From positions 930,001 through 994,000 of the forward strand of contig JBCBNV010000001.1 in NCBI GenBank assembly GCA_039821605.1: DNA of 64,000 bases, written 5' to 3'. The position numbers were made by a program, and so were the translations under genes. Of this stretch, positions 45,102 through 54,020 are shown one piece after another. Numbering within the stretch: position 1 is the stretch's first letter; each line of letters opens with the position of its first letter. A model generated the notes under the pieces. The model worked only from the letters and a program-made list of their open reading frames with translations. It searched no databases and was not told the origin of the DNA. This DNA comes from CALBPI01 sp039821605. Its GTDB lineage: Bacteria > Pseudomonadota > Gammaproteobacteria > Steroidobacterales > Woeseiaceae.

Positions 45102-46265
45102 GTGGATTTCAGACTTACCGAAGAACAACAGATGATCCAGTCGGCAGCGCGTGATTTTGCCCAGAGCGAGATTGTCCCCGTCGCGGCGGCGTTCGATCAG
45201 AGCGGTGAGTTTCCGGCCGAAACGATCGCCAAGGCCGGTGAGCTAGGATTCATGGGCATCGAGGTGCCCGAGGCCTATGGTGGCGCCGGACTCGACGCGG
45301 TCTGCTACGCGCTCGTCATGGAAGAAATCGCCGCAGCCGATGCCGCGCATTCGACGATCGTTTCGGTCAATAACTCGCTCTACAACAACGGCATCCTGCT
45401 GTTCGGGACCGAGGACCAGAAACAACGCTACGTGGGGCCCGTGGCCCAGGGCCAGGCCATCGGTGCCTATGCGCTCACCGAGCCGCAGTCGGGATCGGAC
45501 TCCAGCAACATGCGCTCACGCGCGGTGCTCTCGGACGATGGCAGCCATTACGTCATTAACGCAAAGAAATCCTGGATCACGTCGGGCCCGGTTGCGGACT
45601 TCGTCGTGCTGTTCGCCATGACCGACGCTGAGGCCGGCGCCTCGGGAGTCACGGCCTTCATCGTCGAGACTGACCAGCCCGGATTCGCGCGCGGCAAGAC
45701 CGAGCCCAAACTTGGCATTCGTGCCTCGGCGACCTGCGAAATTGAGCTCACCGACTACCAGTGCCCTGTTGAGAATCGGCTCGGGGATGAAGGCGCAGGC
45801 TTCAAGATCGCCATGAGCGTGCTCGATGCCGGGCGCATTGGTATCGCGGCGCAGGCCGTTGGCATCGCGCGCGCCGCCTACGAGGCCAGTGTCGACTACG
45901 CCCGTGAGCGGACGGCGTTTGGTTCTCCGATTGGCAGCTTCCAAATGAACCAGGCCAAGATTGCGGACATGAAGACACGGCTCGAAGCTGCGCGACTGTT
46001 GACCCTGCAGGCCGCCTGGTCCAAGGAAGAAGCGCTGCGCACCGGGGCCCGCAATACGCTCAACTCGAGTATGGCAAAGCTCTACGCGTCGGAGACGGCC
46101 ATGTTTATCGCCCACCACGCCGTGCAGATACACGGTGGGATGGGCTACAGCAAGGAGATGCCGGTTGAGCGCTACTTCCGTGATGCCAAGATCACGGAGA
46201 TCTACGAAGGCACCAGCGAGATTCAGCGCATGGTGATTGCCCGTTCGGAGACGGGACTGCGCTAG
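45102..46265 (+). CDS. Acyl-CoA dehydrogenase, short/branched-chain type
   Basis: A 387-aa FAD enzyme introducing a double bond into acyl-CoA. The GTG at 45102 is chosen because GGAG lies 7 nt before it and gives the family start (DFRLTEEQQMIQ). An ATG at 45090 in the same frame has no ribosome site. YALTEPQSGSDSSNM is the flavin and substrate region, and QIHGGMGYSKEMPVERYFRD and ITEIYEGTSEIQRMVIAR hold the C-terminal signatures, with the catalytic Glu in IYEGTSE. Electrons would pass to EtfAB. Isobutyryl-, isovaleryl- or butyryl-CoA are possible substrates. Confidence 0.9.
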   Translation: MDFRLTEEQQMIQSAARDFAQSEIVPVAAAFDQSGEFPAETIAKAGELGFMGIEVPEAYGGAGLDAVCYALVMEEIAAADAAHSTIVSVNNSLYNNGILLFGTEDQKQRYVGPVAQGQAIGAYALTEPQSGSDSSNMRSRAVLSDDGSHYVINAKKSWITSGPVADFVVLFAMTDAEAGASGVTAFIVETDQPGFARGKTEPKLGIRASATCEIELTDYQCPVENRLGDEGAGFKIAMSVLDAGRIGIAAQAVGIARAAYEASVDYARERTAFGSPIGSFQMNQAKIADMKTRLEAARLLTLQAAWSKEEALRTGARNTLNSSMAKLYASETAMFIAHHAVQIHGGMGYSKEMPVERYFRDAKITEIYEGTSEIQRMVIARSETGLR

Positions 46266-46301
46266 TCGGGATGACGTCGGCCGAGCGGCCGGCGCGCGCC
46301 A

Positions 46302-46622
46302 TTAGTTTTCGTTGTCGGCCACGTTGATCACGAGCCCGTCGAGGGCGTCTGTGATCTCGATCTGACACGTCAGGCGGCTCGTATCCTTCCGCTCGTAAGC
46401 GGCGTCGAGCATGCTGTCTTCCATGTCGTCCATTTCCGGCAGCTTGTCGAGCCAGGCCTCGTCCACATAACTGTGGCAGGTGGCGCAGGCGCAGGCGCCG
46501 CCGCACTCGGCAACGATGCCGTCCACGCCGTTGTTGACGGCCACTTCCATGACCGTGTAGCCGGCTTCGGCTTCTACTTCCTTACGCGTGCCGTCTTGTT
46601 CGACAAAGATGATTTTGGGCAT
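46302..46622 (-). CDS. [2Fe-2S] ferredoxin, adrenodoxin type
   Basis: A 106-aa ferredoxin. Cysteines in VAECGGACACATCHSYV give the C-x5-C-x2-C cluster pattern, and LTCQIEI near the C-terminus supplies the fourth. The acidic stretch MDDMEDSMLDAA is the partner-docking region of this family. It may serve a P450 or dioxygenase, or a biosynthetic enzyme. It has no redox partner nearby. Confidence 0.92.
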   Translation of the reverse strand: MPKIIFVEQDGTRKEVEAEAGYTVMEVAVNNGVDGIVAECGGACACATCHSYVDEAWLDKLPEMDDMEDSMLDAAYERKDTSRLTCQIEITDALDGLVINVADNEN

Positions 46623-46677
46623 GAGGTTCTGTTTCTGTGGGGCTGTTGGGTTGAGAATTCGATGAAAACGCCGTCTC

Positions 46678-46720
46678 CAGACGCACGCGTGCCGGGCCAG
46701 TGCCCGGCACGCTTCGTCTG
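46678..46720 (-). terminator. Long hairpin after the TonB cluster
   Basis: An 11-bp perfect stem GCGTGCCGGGC/GCCCGGCACGC with a CAGT loop is extended by CAGACG/CGTCTG across a small internal loop. It follows the last gene of the TonB cluster on the minus strand. Only a short GTTTTC follows downstream, so it is a moderate intrinsic terminator. Confidence 0.5.
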
Positions 46721-46731
46721 AAAACTAACGA

Positions 46732-48078
46732 CTAGTCGTCGGCGGAATCTCTCTCGCGGTCGCGGCGCACCTGCTGACGCGCGAGTCGCAGCTGTTCGAG
46801 ACGCGCCTCGTCGCTCGTGATGACCTTGATCCACTGCTGCGCCAGGTTGCGGCTGCGGTCGGAGCGCGCGGCCTGGCGGAAGGTGTTTTTGGCGTCGCCG
46901 AGACGGTCCAGGTTGTACAGGCACATGCCAATCGTGATCTGGCTGTCCGACGGGTTCTGCAAACCGCCCTTGCGCAGGCCCTCACGGCCAGCATCGACAC
47001 ACTCGGCGTACTGCTCTGTGTTCAGGTAAGCGATCGCCAGGCGGGCATCGAGGTCGCCGTCCGAGGTCCGACGGGCGGCTTCACGCAGGGCGGGAATCGC
47101 TTTGTCGTCTTCGGCAGCCAGCGTCCATGCCTGCGACAACAGGCGGTAGTTCTTTGCGTCCTGGCTGATTGCGCCGCTGTCCATGCCTTCCTCGAGCACC
47201 TTGGCCGCCTTGTAGGGAATCTCTCCCTGCAGGTAGAGCTGTGCCATGGTGACGAGCTCACTTTCGCTCGTGAGAATGCCCTGAGTATGTGCGGCCTCAT
47301 AGACGGCCAGCATTTCCTTTTCCTGGTCGAGCTCCGAGTAGATGCCACCGAGTGCCATCCAGTAGGACTTCTTGGGCCAGGTGACCAGCAGGATCTTGAG
47401 CGTGTCGCGCACGCAGGTGTAGCGCTCGAGCTGGTAGCACGCGTAGTACTTGAGGTTGTACCAGTCCTCACGAATCGTCGTGCCACGCTCCTTCGCCTCA
47501 GCAATGGCCGCGTCGAGTGGCGCGATCATCTTGTCGAACTGCTCGGTCTGCGCGTAAGCCTGGGCCAACAGCACGTAGGGCTCCGGCGCCGGATTCGTCG
47601 TCGCGGCGAACCACTCATTGAGGTAGCTGATCGTGCGGTTGTAGCGTTCTTCGGTCGCGTGCAGCTGGGCCAGCGTGTAGATCGTCTGCAGACGCATCTG
47701 CGGCTCGACGGTCGGAAGCCCGACGAGCTGCTCGTAGGCACGAATGGCGCCATCCGTGTTGCCCGAGCTGTACTCGATGAAGCCCTTGAAGTTAAGCACG
47801 TTGGTGCGTTCAAAATCGGTGATATCGTCGGCCAGCATGCCGTCGATGATGCGCCTTGCGCCCGGCACGTCCTTCTCATCGATGGCTTCCTGCGCTTTGG
47901 TGAGCTTGTCATAGACGGGCTTGGACAGCGCTTCCGCTTTCTTCGTCTGACGCTGCGGCGGCTCGTCATCGTCCTGAGCTAGCGCAGCACCCGACCCGAG
48001 TCCCAGCGTGAGTGTGAGCGCCAGCGTGCCGAGCAGGCCTGCGCGAAAGCGTTTTCGGGGGATCAGGCTAAACATCAT
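46732..48078 (-). CDS. Periplasmic TPR-repeat protein of the TonB cluster
   Basis: A 448-aa exported protein with a signal peptide (residues about 1-35, cleavage near ALA|QDDD). Helical repeats run through the body (FIEYSSGNTDGAIRAYEQLV, TIYTLAQLHATEERYNRTIS, ARLAIAYLNTEQYAECVD), typical of TPR. Proteins of this kind accompany TtpC-type TonB systems and probably scaffold the complex in the periplasm. It is the final gene, 3 nt after tonB. Confidence 0.85.
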   Translation of the reverse strand: MMFSLIPRKRFRAGLLGTLALTLTLGLGSGAALAQDDDEPPQRQTKKAEALSKPVYDKLTKAQEAIDEKDVPGARRIIDGMLADDITDFERTNVLNFKGFIEYSSGNTDGAIRAYEQLVGLPTVEPQMRLQTIYTLAQLHATEERYNRTISYLNEWFAATTNPAPEPYVLLAQAYAQTEQFDKMIAPLDAAIAEAKERGTTIREDWYNLKYYACYQLERYTCVRDTLKILLVTWPKKSYWMALGGIYSELDQEKEMLAVYEAAHTQGILTSESELVTMAQLYLQGEIPYKAAKVLEEGMDSGAISQDAKNYRLLSQAWTLAAEDDKAIPALREAARRTSDGDLDARLAIAYLNTEQYAECVDAGREGLRKGGLQNPSDSQITIGMCLYNLDRLGDAKNTFRQAARSDRSRNLAQQWIKVITSDEARLEQLRLARQQVRRDRERDSADD

Positions 48079-48081
48079 GGC

Positions 48082-48684
48082 TTACTTCTCGAGCTGGAAG
48101 CGGATACGGGTTTCGACACCCGGAACCTCGACAGGTTTCCCATCAACGACACGTGGCTTGTACTTGAACTTGAGTACGGCCTGCGTGGCGGCGCGGTTGA
48201 ACAGCGAGGACGTCGTGTAGGTGACCACGGGGTCCTTGACCGTGCCCGCCTCGGTCACTGTGAACATCAAGTCCACGTAACCTTCGAGTCCGCGCGACAA
48301 AGCGCGGTTCGGGTAGACGGGGGCAACACGCACGATGGGCAGGTACTCACCGTCCGCGTAGGACAGCTCACCAGGGGCCGCGATGTTTGTGCTCGTGCTG
48401 ATCGTCGGTGCGCGCACACTGATACCCGTGACGTCCGGGTTGACGTCGTCGGTGGGCGGCGGGGGCACATCGGGTGGCGGCGTTTCCGGTTTCTGTGGCT
48501 TTTCAGGCTTGCGTTCCTCGCGGTTCACAACCTCTTCCTGCCGGACGCGCACGAAGTCGAGCAACTGGCGCTCGCGGGGATCCGTGACGGCGCTCTCGCC
48601 CGTCTCGATAAGGAATGTCATGAGGAAGAGCAGTGACGATGTCACGAGGGCTCCCGACACAATGGCAATCAAGTATCTGATCAT
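48082..48684 (-). CDS. tonB: TonB energy-transducing protein
   Basis: A 200-aa TonB-like protein. One N-terminal membrane helix (LIAIVSGALVTSSLLFLMTF) is followed by a Pro/Glu/Lys-rich spacer (residues about 55-80) and a C-terminal TonB domain (VAPVYPNRALSRGLEGYVDL, AVLKFKYKPRVVDGKPV). It transmits proton-motive force to outer-membrane receptors. The shorter spacer fits the TonB2 type that works with TtpC. Confidence 0.92.
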   Translation of the reverse strand: MIRYLIAIVSGALVTSSLLFLMTFLIETGESAVTDPRERQLLDFVRVRQEEVVNREERKPEKPQKPETPPPDVPPPPTDDVNPDVTGISVRAPTISTSTNIAAPGELSYADGEYLPIVRVAPVYPNRALSRGLEGYVDLMFTVTEAGTVKDPVVTYTTSSLFNRAATQAVLKFKYKPRVVDGKPVEVPGVETRIRFQLEK

Positions 48685-48732
48685 CTTGCTACCTCCGCCC
48701 CGTTAGGGGCCGTGCGGCCATGTCTGGCCGCG

Positions 48733-49134
48733 CTACAACGTTTCCGTCGCCAGTGACACGTTTTCGACCTTGGCCGCCTTGGCCGCGTCGAGCACGATCC
48801 TAAGCGTCTCGTTGTTCGATTTTTTATCCGCCTGAATCACGACGGAGCCCTTCGGGTTTTCCGAGTGCAGCCGTTCGATGGTCGCGCGCACCACGCGCGG
48901 GTCGATGCGACGACGGTCCATCCAGATTTCGTTGTTCTCGCTAATGGCAATCAGGATGTTGGCGTCCTCGACCTTTTGGGCCGTATTGGCCTCAGGGCGC
49001 TGGACATCGAGGCCCGATTCCTTGATGAACGACGCGGTCACGATGAAGAAAATGAGCATGATGAACACGACGTCCAGCATGGGCGTCAGGTTGATCTCAT
49101 TGTCTTCTTCGGTTTGGCTTGCTCTTCGGCTCAC
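48733..49134 (-). CDS. ExbD-family biopolymer transporter, second copy
   Basis: A 133-aa ExbD protein with the conserved membrane helix ending in the proton-carrying Asp (LTPMLDVVFIMLIFFIVTAS) and the periplasmic domain EIWMDRRRIDPRVVRATIE. It is closely similar to the ExbD encoded just upstream at 49164-49568, so they look like a tandem duplication. They could form a heteromeric ExbD dimer. Confidence 0.92.
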   Translation of the reverse strand: MSRRASQTEEDNEINLTPMLDVVFIMLIFFIVTASFIKESGLDVQRPEANTAQKVEDANILIAISENNEIWMDRRRIDPRVVRATIERLHSENPKGSVVIQADKKSNNETLRIVLDAAKAAKVENVSLATETL

Positions 49135-49163
49135 TACAGCTTCTCCTGCACCGTGGCGTTCAG

Positions 49164-49568
49164 TCAGTCCGCCATGGAGACGTTCTTGACGCCTGCATCG
49201 CGTGCCGAGTCCATAACGACAACCAGAGTCTCGTTGTACGAGTCCTTGTGCGCCTTGATGACGACGGAACCCTCGGGGTTCTCGGCGTGCAGACGCTCAA
49301 TGTTGGCGCGCACGGCCCGTGGGTCAATGCGCCGGTTGTCGATGAGAATGTCATTGTTGTCGGCAATGACCACGAGGATGTTCTCGTCGTTGGGCTTGCT
49401 TTGGGTCGGCGCGTCCGGACGGTTGACGTCCAGGCCCGATTCCTTGATGAACGAGGCCGTCACGATGAAGAAGATCAACATGATGAACACGACGTCCAGC
49501 ATGGGCGTCAGGTTAATCTCGTTCTCTTCCTCGTCGCCGCCAGCGCCGCCGCCAATTCGTCTGCGCAT
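49164..49568 (-). CDS. ExbD-family biopolymer transporter, first copy
   Basis: A 134-aa ExbD with LTPMLDVVFIMLIFFIVTAS as the membrane helix, identical over that span to the second copy. The N-terminus differs (MRRRIGGGAGGDEEENE). The periplasmic part holds DILIDNRRIDPRAVRANIE. It follows the ExbB gene by 12 nt and precedes the second ExbD by 29 nt. Confidence 0.92.
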   Translation of the reverse strand: MRRRIGGGAGGDEEENEINLTPMLDVVFIMLIFFIVTASFIKESGLDVNRPDAPTQSKPNDENILVVIADNNDILIDNRRIDPRAVRANIERLHAENPEGSVVIKAHKDSYNETLVVVMDSARDAGVKNVSMAD

Positions 49569-49580
49569 GCTCCAGGCCTC

Positions 49581-50108
49581 CTAGTGGTCCATCGTGAGCG
49601 AGTCTTCGAGCAACCCGATCTCACGCTCGGCACGCCGGTTGAGCAACGTGACGAGCAGTACGCCCGACAGTGCCCCGACCATGCCTGCCATTGTAGGGAT
49701 CGTGGCCTGGGAGACGCCGTCCGCCATGGAACGTACGTTACCCGAGCCCGACAGAGCCATGACCTCGAACACCCGGATCATGCCCGTCACCGTGCCCATG
49801 AGGCCCAGCAGCGGGCACAGTGCGACCAGCGTTTGAATAAACGCCAGCCACTGCTCCACCTGAAGCTCGACCTGGGCCACCATGGCTTCACGAATGCGGT
49901 GCGCGTTCCATGAGCGGCGCTCAGGACGCGCCTCCCACTTGTTGCGGACCTCTTCGATGAGCTTGGGCAAATCCGTGCGATAGAACATGGCGCGCTCGAC
50001 GATGAGCAACCACATGACGAAAATCGTCAGTGCAATAGCCCACACCATCGTGCCGCCCGATTCCATGAAGTCACGGACGTTAAGAAACTGGTCTGTCAAC
50101 CAACGCAT
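49581..50108 (-). CDS. exbB: ExbB-type proton channel protein
   Basis: A 175-aa MotA/TolQ/ExbB protein with three membrane helices. GTMVWAIALTIFVMWLLIVE is the first, and FIQTLVALCPLLGLMGTVTG and MVGALSGVLLVTLLNRRA mark the second and third with the conserved channel residues. It pairs with the ExbD proteins downstream. The larger TtpC-like protein upstream shares the same domain. Confidence 0.92.
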   Translation of the reverse strand: MRWLTDQFLNVRDFMESGGTMVWAIALTIFVMWLLIVERAMFYRTDLPKLIEEVRNKWEARPERRSWNAHRIREAMVAQVELQVEQWLAFIQTLVALCPLLGLMGTVTGMIRVFEVMALSGSGNVRSMADGVSQATIPTMAGMVGALSGVLLVTLLNRRAEREIGLLEDSLTMDH

Positions 50109-50117
50109 CGTCGACTC

Positions 50118-51506
50118 CTAGCTGCGGTGCGCCGCCTCAGAGTGCTCGGCGATGAGGCCCGCGCTCTGCTCTTCGAGGATGTTCACGAGACGCTTGGCGC
50201 GACCCGACAGCACCGTGTGCAGCAGAACCATGGGGATGGCGACAACAAGGCCCAGTACCGTGGTAACCAGCGCCTGCGAGATACCGCCCGCCATAAGCTT
50301 GGGATCGCCCGCACCGTACAGCGTGATGACCTGGAACGTCTTGATCATCCCCGTCACCGTGCCCAGCAGACCCGCCAGCGGAGCGACGACCGAGATCACT
50401 TTGACCATGAGCAGGCCACGGTTGATCTTCGGGATCTCCTTGAGCACCGCTTCGTTGAGCTTGAGCTCCAGCGTTTCGGTGTCGACGGACTTGTTCTTGG
50501 TGTAGGCCGACAGGACACGACCCAGCGGGTTGTCTTCGCTCGGGCTGTCGATGGCTTTGAGCTGGTTGTTCACCTTCGCGTTCGCGGCGAGCAGGCTCAT
50601 GAGCAGGAACAGCGCGATGAGGACACCGATGATGCCCAGCGCGATGATGCAGTAACCCACGATGCCACCCTGCTTGACGCGATCGAGCGGCGTCAAAGAC
50701 TCAACGAGCGTGGCGAGAACACCGCCACGAGTCGGGTCAATGCCGACCACAACGGGCTGACCCGCCGAAGCGCGCATGAGGTCACTCGTGGAGCTCGTGT
50801 AACGGCCCTGCGGCTGCTTGGGCAGGCCCGATACCGTGCCGTTTTCGCCGACGTTGGGCGAGAACTGCAGGTAGCGGCCATCGCCGACGAGTACGAAGTT
50901 GCCGATACGTGCGACGGACGTGGTGACCACGCTGCCATTCTCATCGATAACGTCCGTATCGAACTTGGCGACCTTGCCCGACTCGGCGATTTCCTGCTGC
51001 AGCATGAACCAGAGGCGCTCGATCTCTTCGATCTCGGCCAGGTTCGTGGCACCCGACACCTTCGTGCCCAGGTCGACGAGGAACTGCTCGCGGTCGGGGT
51101 ACTGGATGTTGGTCAGCGAGTTTGAGAACACGCTCTGCGTATCACCCGTTACCTGCTGCAGAACCCCAAACAGCTCCTTGAGCTCGCCCAGCGCTTCGCT
51201 GAGCTCGGCTTCCTTGATGGTCAGCTGCTCGTTGTTGGACGCGAACTGGCCTTCGAGCTGCTCGCCGCGGCGTTCCGCGGCAGCCCGCTCATTGCGCGCG
51301 GCATTGAGCAGCTGCTGCTGTTCCGACCTGCGCGAGTTGAATTCAGCTTCGCGCTGACGGGCTTCCTGTGAGTCCTGGATCTGTCCCTGCTCGATAAGAC
51401 GAACGAGCTCGGACAGCGACGCTGCTTCCTGGGCGCCCGCGACGGGTGCCAGTGCGAGAACCGCCGTGGCGGCCAGTGCTTTGATGATCTTGCGCGTCAT
51501 GATCAA
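50118..51506 (-). CDS. TtpC-like extended ExbB family protein
   Basis: A 462-aa protein with a signal peptide (cleavage near AGA|QEA), a long periplasmic coiled-coil region (residues about 30-110, rich in Glu, Gln and Arg), a linker, and a C-terminal ExbB/TolQ domain. That domain has membrane helices at GGIVGYCIIALGIIGVLIAL and VVAPLAGLLGTVTGMIKTF. This layout matches TtpC of the Vibrio TonB2 system, which is required for iron-receptor energisation. It overlaps the DUF3450 gene by 4 nt. Confidence 0.9.
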   Translation of the reverse strand: MIMTRKIIKALAATAVLALAPVAGAQEAASLSELVRLIEQGQIQDSQEARQREAEFNSRRSEQQQLLNAARNERAAAERRGEQLEGQFASNNEQLTIKEAELSEALGELKELFGVLQQVTGDTQSVFSNSLTNIQYPDREQFLVDLGTKVSGATNLAEIEEIERLWFMLQQEIAESGKVAKFDTDVIDENGSVVTTSVARIGNFVLVGDGRYLQFSPNVGENGTVSGLPKQPQGRYTSSTSDLMRASAGQPVVVGIDPTRGGVLATLVESLTPLDRVKQGGIVGYCIIALGIIGVLIALFLLMSLLAANAKVNNQLKAIDSPSEDNPLGRVLSAYTKNKSVDTETLELKLNEAVLKEIPKINRGLLMVKVISVVAPLAGLLGTVTGMIKTFQVITLYGAGDPKLMAGGISQALVTTVLGLVVAIPMVLLHTVLSGRAKRLVNILEEQSAGLIAEHSEAAHRS

Positions 51507-52270
51507 GCCTCCGGACCGACGACGGGAATGCGAATGAGCTCGGGTGCGATCTGCTTGGTCGCAACGGCGAGGCCCTTTTCGACCTCAACGCGGTACGAGT
51601 TGTTGATCTCGAACTGCTTGGTGCTCGGGTTGAACCAACCCGTCATGCTGCCGTCGGCGTTCTGGAACAGCAGCGCAATGCGGCCGATACGCAGAAAGTC
51701 GACTTCAAACTCACTGTCGCCGATCCGAACGAGATCCGTGTACGACTCAATGGTGCGGCCGTAGTCGATCTCGATCTGGTAGGCCTCCATCGTCTTGCGG
51801 AATTTCTCGGCCGCGCTGACGTCCGGGTCGTCCATGATCGCCTCGAGGTTGTCGATGCGTTCCGTGCGCTCGGACATGAGGAACGGAATATCGACCGAGA
51901 CAGAGTTCTTCAGGGCCGCCGTCATGCGCGTGATCAGTGGCAGCACCTGCCGGTTGATCATCGTGGCGCGACTCATCGAGGACTCGATCTCATCCAGCTT
52001 CTGCTGCTGACGCGAAACCTGCGCCTCAAGCAACTGGTTGTAGATGTTCAGACCATCGATTTCCTTGTTTACGGCACGGAATTCATCCGTGATGGAACGC
52101 GTCTGGGACACGATGCGATCGATGCGTGTCTGCGACTGAACCTGCCGCTGCAAACGCGTGTTCTCCGCATTAATCACCGAATCGACGCTTTGCGCTGCGA
52201 CAGGCGCGGCCAGCGCCGTCATTGCCGCGAGGAGCACGCAGGCGCGTGCACCGCTAGTGAGCCGTTTCAT
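51503..52270 (-). CDS. DUF3450 family periplasmic coiled-coil protein
   Basis: A 255-aa exported protein with a Sec signal peptide (LLAAMTALAAPVAAQS). The first half is a coiled coil (residues about 30-110). The C-terminal part (ESYTDLVRIGDSEFEVDFLR, DGSMTGWFNPSTKQFEINN) is the DUF3450 signature. The family occurs as the first gene of TtpC-type TonB clusters, as here. Precise role unknown, presumably assembly of the periplasmic side. Confidence 0.9.
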   Translation of the reverse strand: MKRLTSGARACVLLAAMTALAAPVAAQSVDSVINAENTRLQRQVQSQTRIDRIVSQTRSITDEFRAVNKEIDGLNIYNQLLEAQVSRQQQKLDEIESSMSRATMINRQVLPLITRMTAALKNSVSVDIPFLMSERTERIDNLEAIMDDPDVSAAEKFRKTMEAYQIEIDYGRTIESYTDLVRIGDSEFEVDFLRIGRIALLFQNADGSMTGWFNPSTKQFEINNSYRVEVEKGLAVATKQIAPELIRIPVVGPEA

Positions 52271-52648
52271 GAAATCTCCTCGATGGTTATTCTATGTGTT
52301 GCGATTGACTGACACACGCGAGCGACCCCGCGTGCAAAATGATGGGAATGGGCCGGTGCCCCATGCGCGACGACCTGGGCAGGACTGCCCATCGGACCTG
52401 AAACTGCAAAGCGGCGCCCACGGTACTGCCCGTTCATTACGGAACCGTGACGCGCGCATCTTTGTTTGCCTCGCGCTGCCTGCATTGCCGTTTCCCCCGA
52501 AATCAGCGCAGAAAAAGCCTCTGAGAACATCCCCCCGGACGTCCCGAAAAAGGCCGAAAACCTTGAAACTATGCGGCTTTGCGGCCGGCACACAAAAAAA
52601 GAATAACACAGCATTTTCGATGTGCCAGTTCGATTTTACCCCTGTGCG
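52271..52648 (-). promoter_or_regulatory. Intergenic leader and promoter of the TonB cluster
   Basis: This 378-nt gap precedes the TonB cluster. On the minus strand CTGGCA (52623-52628), 17 nt, TATTCT (52600-52605) is a plausible promoter and would give a leader of about 320 nt. Downstream of it GGCCG pairs at a distance with CGGCC followed by TTTTTC (about 52540-52590), a weak terminator-like element. No protein gene is supported. GAGGAGATTTC directly precedes the DUF3450 start. Confidence 0.35.
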
Positions 52649-53875
52649 TCACGCCGCTCCGGTGCTGCGAGCCGCCTGCTGGGCGCCAAGCTCGAGTTTC
52701 GCGATCGTGACGCGGTGTACCTCATCGGGCCCATCAGCAAGCCGCAGGGTCCGCAACATCGCCCAGGCGTAGGCCAGGAAGAAGTCCCCCGACACGCCGG
52801 CACCGCCGTGACACTGAATCGCCCGGTCCAACACATTCAGGGCCATCGTGGGTGCGACCACCTTGATCATGGCGATATGCGAACGGGCCACCTTGTTGCC
52901 GACCTTGTCCATCATGTCAGCCGCCTTCAGCGTCAACAGCCGGGCCTGCTCGATCTCGCAGCGCGAGTCGGAGATGGCCTCGCGAACCACCCCCTGCGCC
53001 GACAGCGGCTTGCCGAAGGCCACGCGGGTGTCCACGCGCGCGCAGAGCGCTTCGAGCGCGCGTTCGGCCATGCCGATTGTCCGCATGCAATGGTGGATGC
53101 GGCCCGGGCCAAGCCGGCCCTGAGCGATTTCGAAACCCCTGCCCTCGCCCAGCAACAGGTTGGACGCAGGCACACGCACGTCTGTGAACAGGACTTCCGC
53201 GTGCCCGTGCGGTGCGTCGTCGTAACCAAATACGGTGAGCGGCCGCAGAATCTCAACGCCCGGTGTGTCCGTGGGCACGAGGATCATCGACTGCTGGCTG
53301 TGGCGATCGGCTTCAGGGTCGGTCTTGCCCATGAGGATGAGAATCTTGCAGCGCGGATCCATCGCGCCGCTGGTCCACCACTTGCGACCGTTGATCACAT
53401 AAGAATCGCCATCGCGAACAATGGCGCATTGCACGTTCGTGGCGTCCGACGACGCCACCTCGGGCTCGGTCATGGCGAAAGCGGAGCGGATCTCACCGGC
53501 GAGCAGCGGCGCGAGCCAATGCTGCTTGTGCGCCTCGTTGCCGTAGCGCTCGAGAACTTCCATGTTGCCCGTGTCGGGCGCCGCACAGTTGAAGACCTCG
53601 GGGGCGATGGGCGATCGACCCATGATTTCGCAGAGCGGCGCGTATTCGAGGTTGGTGAGACCGGCGCCGCGGTCGCTTTCGGGCAGAAACAGGTTCCAGA
53701 GGCCGGCCTCGCGAGCCTTGGCCTTGAGTGCCTCCATGATCGGCGGAATGGTCCAGCGACCCTCGGTCTTGAGGTGGTCGTAGTAGGTCTGCTCGTTCGG
53801 GTACACATGCTCATTCATGAACGCTTCCACGCGTTCGCGCAGCGCTTGAACCTTGGGCGAGTAATCGAAATCCAT
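52649..53875 (-). CDS. Acyl-CoA dehydrogenase, ACAD10/11-like
   Basis: A 408-aa flavoenzyme of the acyl-CoA dehydrogenase superfamily. FAMTEPEVASSDATNVQ is the flavin-contact loop of the ACAD10/11-like branch, and QCHGGAGVSGDFFLAYAWAM and TLRLADGPDEVHRVTIAK are its C-terminal signatures. ADGPDEVH replaces the usual IYEGTSE, so the catalytic base differs from the short-chain enzymes. The substrate may be a long or hydroxylated acyl-CoA. Divergent from the quinone oxidoreductase. Confidence 0.9.
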   Translation of the reverse strand: MDFDYSPKVQALRERVEAFMNEHVYPNEQTYYDHLKTEGRWTIPPIMEALKAKAREAGLWNLFLPESDRGAGLTNLEYAPLCEIMGRSPIAPEVFNCAAPDTGNMEVLERYGNEAHKQHWLAPLLAGEIRSAFAMTEPEVASSDATNVQCAIVRDGDSYVINGRKWWTSGAMDPRCKILILMGKTDPEADRHSQQSMILVPTDTPGVEILRPLTVFGYDDAPHGHAEVLFTDVRVPASNLLLGEGRGFEIAQGRLGPGRIHHCMRTIGMAERALEALCARVDTRVAFGKPLSAQGVVREAISDSRCEIEQARLLTLKAADMMDKVGNKVARSHIAMIKVVAPTMALNVLDRAIQCHGGAGVSGDFFLAYAWAMLRTLRLADGPDEVHRVTIAKLELGAQQAARSTGAA

Positions 53876-54020
53876 GCTGTACCCCAGTCATGACCCGTCG
53901 CAGCGGCTGCCGCGGCACGAGCGCGCGAGCATACGCGGCCTCAATGATCGTTGCCAGCCCGCTTGTCGGCGGCGCAGGCGGTCACTAAGCTTGCCGCTTC
54001 GCTCACGCTTGGGGGACACG

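Noticed and set aside
52600..52628. Sigma-54-like TGGCAC...TGC before the TonB cluster
   Set aside because: The distance between GG and GC is 12 nt rather than 10, so it does not fit a -24/-12 promoter. The sigma-70 reading is used.
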